Shown: positions 1-9,138 of the stretch, in pieces
How positions within the stretch are numbered: the stretch's first letter is position 1
Layout: each line of letters opens with the position of its first letter
From: Phenylobacterium hankyongense
GTDB taxonomy: Bacteria > Pseudomonadota > Alphaproteobacteria > Caulobacterales > Caulobacteraceae
NCBI RefSeq assembly: GCF_003254505.1
Contig: NZ_QFYP01000001.1
Location: 2,092,001 to 2,156,000, forward strand
Direction: 5' to 3'
DNA: 64,000 nucleotides
Position numbers and translations under genes: made by a program
Notes under the pieces: generated by a model
Databases searched by the model: none
What the model saw: only the letters and a program-made list of their open reading frames with translations
What the model was told of the DNA's origin: nothing

Positions 1-1162
<1,162 letters not shown>

Positions 1163-1163
<1 letters not shown>

Positions 1164-1870
1164 CAGTCGGGGGCCAGCCTGTAGCCTATGCCGCGCACCG
1201 TCTGCAGATAGCGGGGCGCCTTGGGATCGTCCTCGATCTTACGCCGAAGCCGCGTCACCTGCACGTCCACGGCGCGCCCGGACGGATCGACCGTGCCGTT
1301 GGCCAGCTCCAGCCGGTCGGCGGCCTCGTGCGGCGTGCGCGCCAGCTGGCGCAGCAGGGCGACCTCGGCCTCGGTCAGCCGCACCTGTTCGCCGTCGCAC
1401 AGCAGCTCGCCGCGGTCCGGATCGAAGGCGCAGCGGCCGAGCGCCAGCCGGCCGCCGGGAGCCGGCCGGTCCTGGGCGCGGCGCAGGATGGCCTCGATGC
1501 GCAGCAACAGCTCCTCGGGCTCGAAGGGCTTGGCCAGGTAGTCGTCGGCGCCCAGCTTCAGCCCTTCGATCCGGTCCTCCGGCTCGCCGCGGGCGGTGAG
1601 CATCAGCACCGGCGTGCGTCCCGCCGGCCCGCGCTGGTCGCGCAGCCAGCGGGTCAGGGAGAAGCCGTCCTCGCCCGGCATCATCACGTCGAACACCGCC
1701 AGGTCGAAGTCGAACGAGCCGATCAGCCGCCGCGCCGCATCGCCGCCAGGCGCGGCGGTGACCCGGAAGCCGGCGCGCGCCAGGTATTCCTTCAGCAGCT
1801 CGCGGATGCGGTCGTCGTCGTCGACGATCAGCAGGTGCCGGCCGCGCTGGGCGGTGTCGGTGAGCGTCAT
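1163..1870 (-). CDS. OmpR-family response regulator
   Basis: Two-component DNA-binding regulator of 235 residues. The receiver domain (about 10-125) has the acidic pocket DDDD near 17-20, the phospho-acceptor Asp61 in FDVMMPGEDG and Lys114 in AKPFEP. A winged-helix effector domain fills about 140-235 and ends in the usual VRGIGYRL motif. The ATG at 1870 overlaps the stop of the upstream MarR gene by 4 bases, and the stop touches the kinase start, giving a three-gene operon. The MarR-then-OmpR order resembles the PetP/PetR pair of Rhodobacter; that link is inferred from order and family only. Confidence 0.95.
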
Positions 1871-2358
1871 CCGGGACCTCCAGTTGCGCCGGGGCTGCGG
1901 GTCCGGCCGCCGGCGAGCGCCGCCAGGATGCGCCGGGCGCCGGCCACGCCATCCAGGCCCGCGGAGCGGTACGCCCGGGCGATCTGGCTGCGCAAGCGTT
2001 CGCTGACCGCGCTCTCGAACGCCTCTCCGCGAGCGGTGAGCGCCGCGGTGCGCCGGCGGCCATCGAGATCGCCGGCGGCCTTGTCCACCAGCCCCTTGCC
2101 TTCGAGGTCCAGGAGGATGCGGCTGGCGGCCTGTTTCGACAGGCTGGTGAGGTGGGCCAGCTCCTGCACGCCGACGCCGGGCCGGCGGCGCAGCAGGAAG
2201 GCCGCGCGCCAGTGCGAACGGCCCAGACCCAGGCCCTCCGCCTCGAGCGCCGCGTCCACCGCCGCCCAGACCGAGGCCTCGGCGAGCATCAGCAGTTCGA
2301 GCCCCGCATCCAGCTCGTCCTCGCGCAGGATCAGCCGCGGATCGGCCGGCGCGTTCAT
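1867..2358 (-). CDS. MarR-family transcriptional regulator
   Basis: Winged-helix regulator of 163 residues and first gene of the regulator/kinase operon. The central part (about 50-120) has the MarR pattern: a recognition helix in LTSLSKQAASRILLDLEGKGLV, here cited as residues around 70-90, followed by a wing with DGRRRTAALTARG. Flanking helices should form the dimer interface. It sits back-to-back with ilvE, with about 80 bases between the two starts, so the gap holds both promoters. The ligand and targets are unknown. Similarity of arrangement to petP-petR is an inference. Confidence 0.9.
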   Translation of the reverse strand: MNAPADPRLILREDELDAGLELLMLAEASVWAAVDAALEAEGLGLGRSHWRAAFLLRRRPGVGVQELAHLTSLSKQAASRILLDLEGKGLVDKAAGDLDGRRRTAALTARGEAFESAVSERLRSQIARAYRSAGLDGVAGARRILAALAGGRTRSPGATGGPG

Positions 2359-2435
2359 CGGTCAAGGTCCATTTCGTTTGACGCCGGCGGCTTCGGGGTT
2401 TTCAAGGGGGGCCTCTCAGAGGAGGCATTTCGCCT

Positions 2436-3323
2436 ATGTCTATCGTTCCCTTCGATGATCGCGACGGATGGATCTGGCTGGACGGCCAGTTCGTGCCCTG
2501 GCGCGAGGCGAAGGTGCACGTACTGACGCACGGCCTGCACTACGCGTCGGCCGTGTTCGAGGGTGAACGGATGTACGGGGGCGAGATCTTCGAGCTGACC
2601 GAGCATACCAAGCGTCTGTTCAAGTCCGCCGAGATCCTGGACTTCGAGATCCCGTTCACGGTGGCGCAGATCGACCAGGCCTGCAAGGACACCTGCGCCA
2701 AGAACGGCCTGACGGACGCCTACCTCCGCCCGATCGCCTGGCGCGGCTCCGAGATGATCGGCGTCTCGGCCCAGCAGACGAAGATCCACGTGGCCATCGC
2801 GGTCTGGGAGTGGCCCAGCTACTTCAAGCCCGAGGAAAAGGCCAAGGGGATCCGGCTCACCTGGGCCAAGTACAAGCGGCCGTCGCCGGAGACCGAGCCG
2901 GTCCACGCCAAGGCCACCGGCCTCTACATGATCTGCACCATCTCCAAGCACGCCGCGGAGAAGGAAGGCTACACGGACGCCATGATGCTGGACTGGCGCG
3001 GCTACATCGCCGAGTCGACCGGCTCCAACGTGTTCTTCGTGAAGGACGGGGTGCTGCACACCCCGCTGCCCGACTGCTTCCTCAACGGCATCACCCGCCA
3101 GTCGGTGATCAAGCTGGCCAAGAAGCAGGGGTTCGAGGTGGTGGAGCGCCACATCAGGCCGGAGGAGCTCGCGGGCTTCTCCGAATGCTTCGTGGTCGGC
3201 ACCGCCGCCGAGGTCACGCCGGTGGCGGAGATCGGCGAGTACGTGTTCAAGCCGGGCAATATCTCGCTCAGCCTGATGGACGACTACGCCAAGATGGTCC
3301 GCCGCGAGCTGGTGAGCGCCTGA
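2436..3323 (+). CDS. ilvE: Branched-chain amino acid aminotransferase
   Basis: PLP-dependent fold-type IV aminotransferase of 295 residues, catalysing the last step of Val/Leu/Ile synthesis (2-oxo acid plus glutamate) in the cytoplasm. Visible features are the N-terminal THGLHYASAVFEG motif, the PLP Lys159 in VHAKATGLY, the Glu193 region GYIAESTGSN and the GTAAEVTPV phosphate-binding loop near the C-terminus. The length is typical. A purine-rich ribosome site (CAGAGGAG) lies ahead of the ATG. Its TGA is the tip of an inverted repeat shared with the convergent downstream gene. Confidence 0.96.
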   Translation: MSIVPFDDRDGWIWLDGQFVPWREAKVHVLTHGLHYASAVFEGERMYGGEIFELTEHTKRLFKSAEILDFEIPFTVAQIDQACKDTCAKNGLTDAYLRPIAWRGSEMIGVSAQQTKIHVAIAVWEWPSYFKPEEKAKGIRLTWAKYKRPSPETEPVHAKATGLYMICTISKHAAEKEGYTDAMMLDWRGYIAESTGSNVFFVKDGVLHTPLPDCFLNGITRQSVIKLAKKQGFEVVERHIRPEELAGFSECFVVGTAAEVTPVAEIGEYVFKPGNISLSLMDDYAKMVRRELVSA

Positions 3324-3481
3324 GGCTTCTCCTCCCCCGCGACGCGGGGGAGGGGGACCACCCGCCAGGAGCGGGTGGTGGAGGGGGCGAGATCAGGCGC
3401 CGTGCTCCGGCCGCCCCTTCCACCACGCCCTCTGCGGGGCGCGGTCCCCCTTCCCCGTGAACGGGGACGGAAGAAGCCTCA
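3321..3481. repeat. Multi-hairpin intergenic palindrome carrying both stop codons
   Basis: A 161-base element fills the gap between convergent ilvE and the DUF4870 gene. Its ends are perfect inverted repeats, TGAGGCTTCT (3321-3330) and AGAAGCCTCA (3472-3481), and the outermost TGA of each end is the stop codon of the flanking gene. Inside are three further dyads: CCCCCGC/GCGGGGG (3334-3350), CCACCCGC/GCGGGTGG (about 3358-3379) and CCCCGT/ACGGGG (about 3454-3467). It probably acts as a two-way terminator and looks like a dispersed REP-like element. No second copy was recognised in this window. Confidence 0.75.
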
Positions 3482-3874
3482 GATGATCCAGGCCTCGGGC
3501 CGCGGGTAGGGTTCGTCGCGCGCCAGGTAGATGACGCCGAGGACGGTGCGGACCAGGAACCACAGCCAGACCGCGCCGCAGATGATCCAGCCGAGCGCGA
3601 AGAACGGCAGGCCGATCAGCACCAGGCTGAAGATCCCGCCCCAGAAGATCAGCGCCATGCCGACCACGAACCAGCCGACCGACAGCCAGAAGGTGCGGAT
3701 CTGGAAGGTGTAGTGGGTGCGCATCCGCGCGCCCGCGCCGCTGCGGTTGGCGTAGGCGAGGATCAGGCCGATCAGGATGGTCAGGCCGTGGGTCAGGCCC
3801 AGCAGGTAGAGGCCGTAGACCACGGCCGGCAGGGTGCGGTCTTCGACGGCGCCGTAGCCCAGACGGTCGGTCAT
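3479..3874 (-). CDS. DUF4870/Tic20-like small membrane protein
   Basis: Predicted inner-membrane protein of 131 residues with three hydrophobic segments at about 15-42, 62-85 and 88-115. The N-terminal part has the family pattern of a short lead, a helix, then an RMRTHYTFQIRTFW stretch between helices 1 and 2, which matches DUF4870-type proteins. No catalytic residues are evident and the function is unknown. The stop codon lies in the tip of the inverted repeat shared with ilvE. It is separated from folB upstream by about 80 bases and may have its own promoter. Confidence 0.8.
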   Translation of the reverse strand: MTDRLGYGAVEDRTLPAVVYGLYLLGLTHGLTILIGLILAYANRSGAGARMRTHYTFQIRTFWLSVGWFVVGMALIFWGGIFSLVLIGLPFFALGWIICGAVWLWFLVRTVLGVIYLARDEPYPRPEAWII

Positions 3875-3954
3875 GCTCTGAGCCTCCCAGCCGATCCCAC
3901 CGCGGGATGATGCCCTAAACAGATGGGAGCGCCAGGGTGGTTTGTTAGCCGGCC

Positions 3955-4362
3955 TCAGGTCCGGACGACGGTGATCTCTACGCCCGCCCCGACCGCGTCG
4001 GGCGCCAGCGCCAGCGGCTTCTCCACCCGCACCCGGGCGCGGGTCACGCGGGGATCGGCCAGGCAGACCCGCGCCAGCCGCTCGGCGAAGGTCTCCACCA
4101 GTTCGATGTGCCCCTGGGACGCCACGGCGCGGGCGGCGTCGAGGATGGTCTCGTAATTGAGGGTGTCGGCCAGCCGCTCGGCGCCGGCGGTGGGCACGTC
4201 CAGCTCGACGTCGACCACCAGCGGCTGCACGCGGCCGATCTCGTGCCGGTAGACGCCGATCTCGGCCTGCACCTTCAGGCCGGTGACGAACACCTTGGTC
4301 ATCACCACGCGCGCCTCGGGCGTGGGTTGGGCGGCCGGATCGGGACGGGGGGAGGAGACCAT
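3955..4362 (-). CDS. folB: Dihydroneopterin aldolase
   Basis: Cytoplasmic folate-pathway enzyme that converts 7,8-dihydroneopterin to 6-hydroxymethyl-dihydropterin and glycolaldehyde. The family core begins at a later internal Met (KVFVTGLKVQAEIGVYRHE) and includes LNYETI, the VETFAERLA helix and VEKPLAL near the end. The usual length is about 120 residues. The first ATG at 4362 gives 135 residues, and the internal Met about 20 residues later gives about 115, which fits the family better, so the start is uncertain. The gene follows a pteridine-reductase-like SDR by 11 bases, consistent with a shared pterin role. Confidence 0.9.
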   Translation of the reverse strand: MVSSPRPDPAAQPTPEARVVMTKVFVTGLKVQAEIGVYRHEIGRVQPLVVDVELDVPTAGAERLADTLNYETILDAARAVASQGHIELVETFAERLARVCLADPRVTRARVRVEKPLALAPDAVGAGVEITVVRT

Positions 4363-4373
4363 CGGGCCGGTCC

Positions 4374-5111
4374 TCAACTGCGCCAGGCCAGGTGCTGGCC
4401 GGCGTCGACGGCGATCATCTGGCCGGTGACCGAGGGCGCGTCAATCAGGTAGCTGAGCGCTGCGGCGATCTCGGCGGGCGGGACCGCACGGCCCATCAGG
4501 GTGGCGGCGACCTCGGCGTCGAAATCCCCGTCGTCCTGGTGCACCGACTGCAGGGTGGGGCCCGGCCCGATGCCGTTGACCCGGATCCGCGGCGCCAGCG
4601 CCTGGGCCATCATCTGCGTGGCGTCCCAGAGCGCCGACTTGCTGAGCGAATAGGAGAAGAAGGCCGGCGCCGGCCGCCAGACCCGCTGGTCGAGGATGTT
4701 GACGATCAGCCCGTCGCGGTCGGCCGGCAGCCGGCGGGCGAACACCTGCGACAGCACCAGGGGCGCGCGCAGGTTGGTCTCCATGTGGGCGTCCCACGAG
4801 GCGCGGTTCAGGCTCTCGAAGGCGTCCTCGTCGAACACGCTGGCGTTGTTGACCAGCAGGGTGACGGGGCCGAGCTCGGCCTCCGCCTCGCCGACCAGGG
4901 CGACGGTGGTGGCTTCGCGGCGCAGGTCGCAGGCGAGGATGGCGGCCTTGCGGCCGCGGGCGCGGACATCGCCGGCCGCGCCTTCGGCGTCGTCGTCGAC
5001 GCCGCGCACATGGATGGCGACGTCGTAGCCGGCGTCGGCGGCCGCGACCACCAGCGCCCGGCCGATCCGCCGCGCGCCGCCGGTGACCAGCGCCGCGCCA
5101 CGGCTAGCCAT
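4374..5111 (-). CDS. folM: Pteridine-reductase-like SDR (FolM/PTR1 type)
   Basis: NAD(P)H-dependent short-chain reductase of 245 residues. It has the TGGARRIG cofactor loop (residues 10-17) with Arg instead of the usual Gly/Ile pattern, NNAS at 88-91 and the YSLSK catalytic pair (Tyr154, Lys158). The catalytic Ser position is Asp141 (NILDQRV). Arg in the first loop and Asp for Ser are both hallmarks of PTR1/FolM pterin reductases. With folB next door, reduction of dihydrofolate or dihydromonapterin is the best guess. A generic SDR of other specificity cannot be excluded. Confidence 0.82.
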   Translation of the reverse strand: MASRGAALVTGGARRIGRALVVAAADAGYDVAIHVRGVDDDAEGAAGDVRARGRKAAILACDLRREATTVALVGEAEAELGPVTLLVNNASVFDEDAFESLNRASWDAHMETNLRAPLVLSQVFARRLPADRDGLIVNILDQRVWRPAPAFFSYSLSKSALWDATQMMAQALAPRIRVNGIGPGPTLQSVHQDDGDFDAEVAATLMGRAVPPAEIAAALSYLIDAPSVTGQMIAVDAGQHLAWRS

Positions 5112-5131
5112 GATGGGAGGTCCCGATCAGC

Positions 5132-5212
5132 TCAGTCGAGCCGGCCGAACTCGAAGAAGTTCAGCGCGCCGAACACGACGATGAAGATGACGATGGCGGC
5201 GATGCCGAGCAT
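5132..5212 (-). CDS. 26-residue putative membrane peptide
   Basis: Very small ORF of 26 residues: a single hydrophobic run (IAAIVIFIVVFGALNFF) followed by the charged tail EFGRLD. A good ribosome site (TGGAG, 6 bases before ATG) supports the short start over upstream in-frame codons. It lies 20 bases upstream of folM on the same strand and could be the first gene of that transcript. No family was recognised. A single-pass peptide with a short C-terminal tail is all that can be said. Confidence 0.5.
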   Translation of the reverse strand: MLGIAAIVIFIVVFGALNFFEFGRLD

Positions 5213-5451
5213 GGGCGGCTCCAGGAAATCCGATGCGTCGGCTTTACCCAGGCTATGCGGCGGCCGCAACCGACTTGTCCAACCGCGAAAGTGGGGAGCA
5301 ATGTTCGCACCCAACTTGCGGGCCGTCCGACGGCCAACCAACTGTAATTCCCACGGGGGCTTCCCCAGTTACCGTTGATCACTAAAATGCTTGTTTGAAC
5401 TCGGGGCGAAAAGCTCCGGCGGGCAGGAACCGAAAGGTCCAGGAGGACGTC

Positions 5452-6888
5452 ATGCGCGAGTACCTCAAATTCTACATCGATGGCCAATGGGTCGATCCCG
5501 TCGAGCTGAAGACCCTCGACGTCGAGAACCCGGCCACGCAGGAAGTGGTCGGCAAGATCGCCCTCGGCTCCGCCGCCGACGTGGACAAGGCCGTGAAGGC
5601 CGCGCGCAAGGCGTTCGACAGCTGGTCGCGCACCAGCCGTGAGGAGCGCCTGGAGGTGCTCGGCCGGATCCTCGCGGAATACCAGAAGCGCTTCGGCGAC
5701 CTCGCCACCGCGGTGACCGAGGAGATGGGCGCCCCCGCCTCGCTGGCCCAACGCGCCCAGGTGCCGGCCGGCATGGGCCACCTGGCCACCGCCGCCCACA
5801 TCCTGAAGGACTTCAAGTTCGAGGACGACCGCGGCCAGACGATGATCGTCAAGGAGCCGATCGGCGTCTGCAGCTTCATCACCCCCTGGAACTGGCCGCT
5901 CAACCAGATCACCTGCAAGGTGGCCCCGGCCATCGCCACCGGCTGCACCATGGTGCTGAAGCCGTCGGAAGTGGCGCCGTTCTCCGGCCAGATCTTCGCC
6001 GAGATCATGCATGCGGCCGGCGTGCCGGCCGGCGTGTTCAACCTGGTGCACGGCGACGGCCTGGGCGTGGGCGTGCCGCTCTCGTCGCACCCCGACGTGG
6101 ACATGGTGTCGTTCACCGGCTCCACCCGCGCCGGCATCGAGGTGGCCAAGAACGCCGCCCCGACCGTCAAGCGCGTCCACCAGGAGCTGGGCGGCAAGAG
6201 CCCGAACATCGTGCTCGACGACGAGGTGCTGTCGAAGAGCGTCGCCCGCGGCGTCGGCCACATGATGACCAACTCCGGCCAGTCCTGTAACGCCCCGACC
6301 CGGATGCTCGTCCCCACCAAGCGGATGGGCGAGGCGATCGCCGCGGCCAAGGAAGCCGCCGAGCAGATCACGGTCGGCGATCCCAACGGCAACGCCACCA
6401 TGGGCCCGGTGGTCTCCAAGCTGCAGTGGGACAAGATCCAGACCCTGATCAAGAAGGGCATCGAGGAAGGCGCCACCCTCGTCACCGGCGGTCCCGACCG
6501 GCCGGAAGGCCTCGACAAGGGCTGGTTCGTGAAGCCGACGGTGTTCGCCAACGTCACCAACGACATGACCATCGCCAAGGAAGAGATCTTCGGCCCGGTG
6601 CTGTCGATCCTCGGCTACGAGACGGTCGACCAGGCGGTGCAGATCGGCAACGACACGGAGTACGGCCTGGCCGGCTACGTGAACGGCGCCGACCTCGCCA
6701 AGGCCCGCGAGATCGCCTCGCGGCTGCGCGCCGGCCAGGTGTCGATCAACGGCGCCGCCGACATGAGCGCGCCGTTCGGCGGCTACAAGATGAGCGGCAA
6801 CGGGCGCGAGTGGGGCGACTTCGCCTTCCACGAGTTCCTGGAGACCAAGGCCATCCTCGGCTACGCGCCGAAGCAGGCCGCGGAGTAG
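5452..6888 (+). CDS. NAD-dependent aldehyde dehydrogenase
   Basis: Cytoplasmic enzyme of 478 residues that oxidises an aldehyde to the acid with NAD(P)+. The PWNWP motif (145-149), the general base Glu245 in QELGGKSPN, and the nucleophile Cys279 in NSGQSCNAPTR are all present, as is the EEIFGPVLS motif near the C-terminus. The start is fixed by a strong AGGAGG six bases upstream of the ATG. The substrate is not evident; the sequence resembles the broad betaine/medium-chain aldehyde group. It stands alone, with a terminator directly downstream. Confidence 0.93.
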   Translation: MREYLKFYIDGQWVDPVELKTLDVENPATQEVVGKIALGSAADVDKAVKAARKAFDSWSRTSREERLEVLGRILAEYQKRFGDLATAVTEEMGAPASLAQRAQVPAGMGHLATAAHILKDFKFEDDRGQTMIVKEPIGVCSFITPWNWPLNQITCKVAPAIATGCTMVLKPSEVAPFSGQIFAEIMHAAGVPAGVFNLVHGDGLGVGVPLSSHPDVDMVSFTGSTRAGIEVAKNAAPTVKRVHQELGGKSPNIVLDDEVLSKSVARGVGHMMTNSGQSCNAPTRMLVPTKRMGEAIAAAKEAAEQITVGDPNGNATMGPVVSKLQWDKIQTLIKKGIEEGATLVTGGPDRPEGLDKGWFVKPTVFANVTNDMTIAKEEIFGPVLSILGYETVDQAVQIGNDTEYGLAGYVNGADLAKAREIASRLRAGQVSINGAADMSAPFGGYKMSGNGREWGDFAFHEFLETKAILGYAPKQAAE

Positions 6889-6913
6889 TCCGCCCAGCGT
6901 GAGTGACGTCGAA

Positions 6914-6941
6914 GGGGTCGCCGCAGGGCGGCCCCTTTTTT
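6914..6941 (+). terminator. Rho-independent terminator after the aldehyde dehydrogenase gene
   Basis: A GC-rich hairpin (GGGG-CGCC against GGCG-GCCCC, with one bulged base) is followed by six T residues, 25 bases after the dehydrogenase stop and about 30 bases before the next start. It separates the dehydrogenase transcript from the esterase gene. Confidence 0.8.
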
Positions 6942-6968
6942 CGTATCGAGACCCAGAGAGAACCGGCC

Positions 6969-7910
6969 ATGAGCGCGATCGACCCCGACTTCGAAACCAT
7001 GCTCGAGATGCAGGCCAGGGCGATGCAGGGCGAGCCGATGCCGCCGCTGGACGCCCTGCCGCCGGAGATGGTGCGGGCCGGCTACCGCGTGCAGCGGCAG
7101 GCGCAGGACCAGAACGCCCCGAAGGACGTGGAGACCCGCGACCTGACCCTCCCCGGCGCGGGCGGCGAGATCGCGGCGCGGCTCTACGTCCCGGCCGGTG
7201 CGCCGACGCCGTCGGGCGGGCTGGTCTATTTCCATGGCGGCGGCTTCGTGATCGGCGACCTGGAGACCCACGACGGCCACTGCCGGCGACTGGCGGCCTG
7301 GTCGGGCTGCCGGGTGCTGGCGGTGGACTACCGGCTGGCGCCCGAGCATCCGTTCCCGGCCGGCCACGACGACGCGCTGGCCGCCGTCAGATGGGCCTTC
7401 GACCACGCGTCGGAGATCGGCTTCGATCCCAAGCGCACCGCGGTCGGCGGCGACTCCGCGGGCGGCAACCTCGCGGCCTCGGTGGCGCTCGACCTGAAGG
7501 ACGACCCGCAGCGGAAGATCGCCTTCCAGCTGCTGCTCTATCCGGGCATCTGGCCGCAGGTGGAGACCGCCTCGCGCAAGGCGCTGGACGGGCCGGTGCT
7601 GACCCGGGAGGCGCTGGCCTGGTTCGACAAGCTGCTGGCGGCGGCCGGGCACCCGCAGGCGCACCGCGCCTTCCTGGCGACGCGCGACGTGGCGAGGGCG
7701 CCGCCGGCCCTTGTGGTCACCGCCGGCCACGACCCGCTGAAGGACGAAGGCCGCGACTACGCCGAGCGGCTGCGCGCCGCCGGAGTCGACGCCCGGCACG
7801 TGGAGTACCCGAGCCTGGTGCACGACTTCTACATCATGGCCGACGTCTCGCCGGCGGTCGTGGCCGCGGCGCAGGAGACGGCCGCGGCGCTGAAGGCGGC
7901 GCTCGCCTAA
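6969..7910 (+). CDS. HSL-family alpha/beta-hydrolase (esterase/lipase)
   Basis: Cytoplasmic carboxylesterase of 313 residues, hormone-sensitive-lipase family. It shows the oxyanion motif HGGG (89-92), the nucleophile elbow GDSAGG (Ser163), the acid Asp255 in GHDPLKDEG and His285 in LVHDF, a complete catalytic triad. The N-terminal 60 residues form the typical helical cap. The ATG at 6969 follows AGAGAGAACC. The stop interlocks with the stop of convergent nhaA over four bases (CTAA). The natural substrate is unknown. Confidence 0.92.
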   Translation: MSAIDPDFETMLEMQARAMQGEPMPPLDALPPEMVRAGYRVQRQAQDQNAPKDVETRDLTLPGAGGEIAARLYVPAGAPTPSGGLVYFHGGGFVIGDLETHDGHCRRLAAWSGCRVLAVDYRLAPEHPFPAGHDDALAAVRWAFDHASEIGFDPKRTAVGGDSAGGNLAASVALDLKDDPQRKIAFQLLLYPGIWPQVETASRKALDGPVLTREALAWFDKLLAAAGHPQAHRAFLATRDVARAPPALVVTAGHDPLKDEGRDYAERLRAAGVDARHVEYPSLVHDFYIMADVSPAVVAAAQETAAALKAALA

Positions 7911-9088
7911 GCCGCCTCGCGGCCCCGCCGGGCGCCGGACCAGCTCAGCACCGCGATCCCGGCGATGGTCGACAGCAGCGAGCCGACCACCACGCCCACG
8001 CGCACCTGGGCGCTGGCCTCGTCCCCGGGGAAGGCGAGGGCGCCGATGAACAGGCTCATGGTGAAGCCGATGCCGCAGAGCAGGGAGACGCCGTAGAGCT
8101 CGATCCACTTCGCGCCGGTGGGCCGGCGCGCCAGCTTCAGGCCGACGATCGCCGCCGTCGCGCCGAACACGCCCAGCTGCTTGCCGACGAACAGGCCGAG
8201 CGCCGTGCCGACGGCGACCGGCCCGAAGATCGCCCCCGCCGTCAGCCCTGCGAAGGAGAAGCCGGCCGCCGAGAAGGCGAACAGCGGCAGGATCAGGAAG
8301 GCCACATAGGGGTGCAGGCTCTCCATGAAGTCCTCGAGCACGCCCGGCCGGTGGGGCTTGCGCGGCTCCATCGGCACGGTGAAGGCGGCGGCCACCCCGG
8401 CCAGCGAGGTCGAGACGCCGGACTTCAGGGTGAAGGCCCAGACCAGCAGGAAGCCGGCGGCGTAGAATAGGTAGGGCGCGCGCCGCCAGCGGCCGAGCAG
8501 GGCCATCAGCGCCAGCGACACCAGCGCGCCGCCCACCGCCGCCAGCTTCACCTGCGAGGTGAACACCAGGCCGATCACCGCCACCGCGCCCAGGTCGTCG
8601 ACGATGGCCAGGGTCAGCAGGAAGACCCGCAGGGTCGGCGGCAGCCGCCGGCTGACCACCGCCAGGGCGGCGATGGCGAAGGCGATGTCGGTGGCCAGCG
8701 GCGTCGGCCAGCCGTAGGGCGCGCCGCCTTCGCCGAGGTTGAAGGCCAGGTAGACGAGCGCGGGGACCACCATCCCGCCGAGCGCCGCCACGATCGGCAG
8801 CGCCAGGCGTCGCGGATTGGCCAGCTCGCCGCGCAGGATCTCGTATTTGATCTCCAGGCCGACGACGAAGAAGAAGATCGCCATCAGCCCTTCCTTGACC
8901 CAGTCGAGCACCGACAGGGTCTCGTCGAAGGCGCCGATGTGGATGGTGAAGGGCGCCTCGATGAAGCGGAAATAGCCGCCGGACCAGGGCGAGTTGGCGA
9001 GCCCGATCGCCACCACCGCGGCCGCGGCGAGGATCACGCCCGACGCCGCCTCTGTCCGCAGGAAATCGAGGGTGATGCGCCGGGCCAT
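7907..9088 (-). CDS. nhaA: Na+/H+ antiporter NhaA
   Basis: Inner-membrane sodium/proton antiporter of 393 residues with 11-12 hydrophobic helices, exchanging cytoplasmic Na+ for external H+. Key acidic residues are all present: Asp134 in LATDIAFA, and the ion-binding pair Asp164-Asp165 in AIVDDLGA. The length matches the family (about 390). It is a single-gene unit: convergent with the esterase on one side and tail-to-head with the hybrid kinase gene on the other, 50 bases from it. Confidence 0.95.
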   Translation of the reverse strand: MARRITLDFLRTEAASGVILAAAAVVAIGLANSPWSGGYFRFIEAPFTIHIGAFDETLSVLDWVKEGLMAIFFFVVGLEIKYEILRGELANPRRLALPIVAALGGMVVPALVYLAFNLGEGGAPYGWPTPLATDIAFAIAALAVVSRRLPPTLRVFLLTLAIVDDLGAVAVIGLVFTSQVKLAAVGGALVSLALMALLGRWRRAPYLFYAAGFLLVWAFTLKSGVSTSLAGVAAAFTVPMEPRKPHRPGVLEDFMESLHPYVAFLILPLFAFSAAGFSFAGLTAGAIFGPVAVGTALGLFVGKQLGVFGATAAIVGLKLARRPTGAKWIELYGVSLLCGIGFTMSLFIGALAFPGDEASAQVRVGVVVGSLLSTIAGIAVLSWSGARRGREAA

Positions 9089-9138
9089 GGGGCCCGGTTA
9101 GCACGCAAGCGGAGCCGGATCGACGGTTTCCGACCGCC

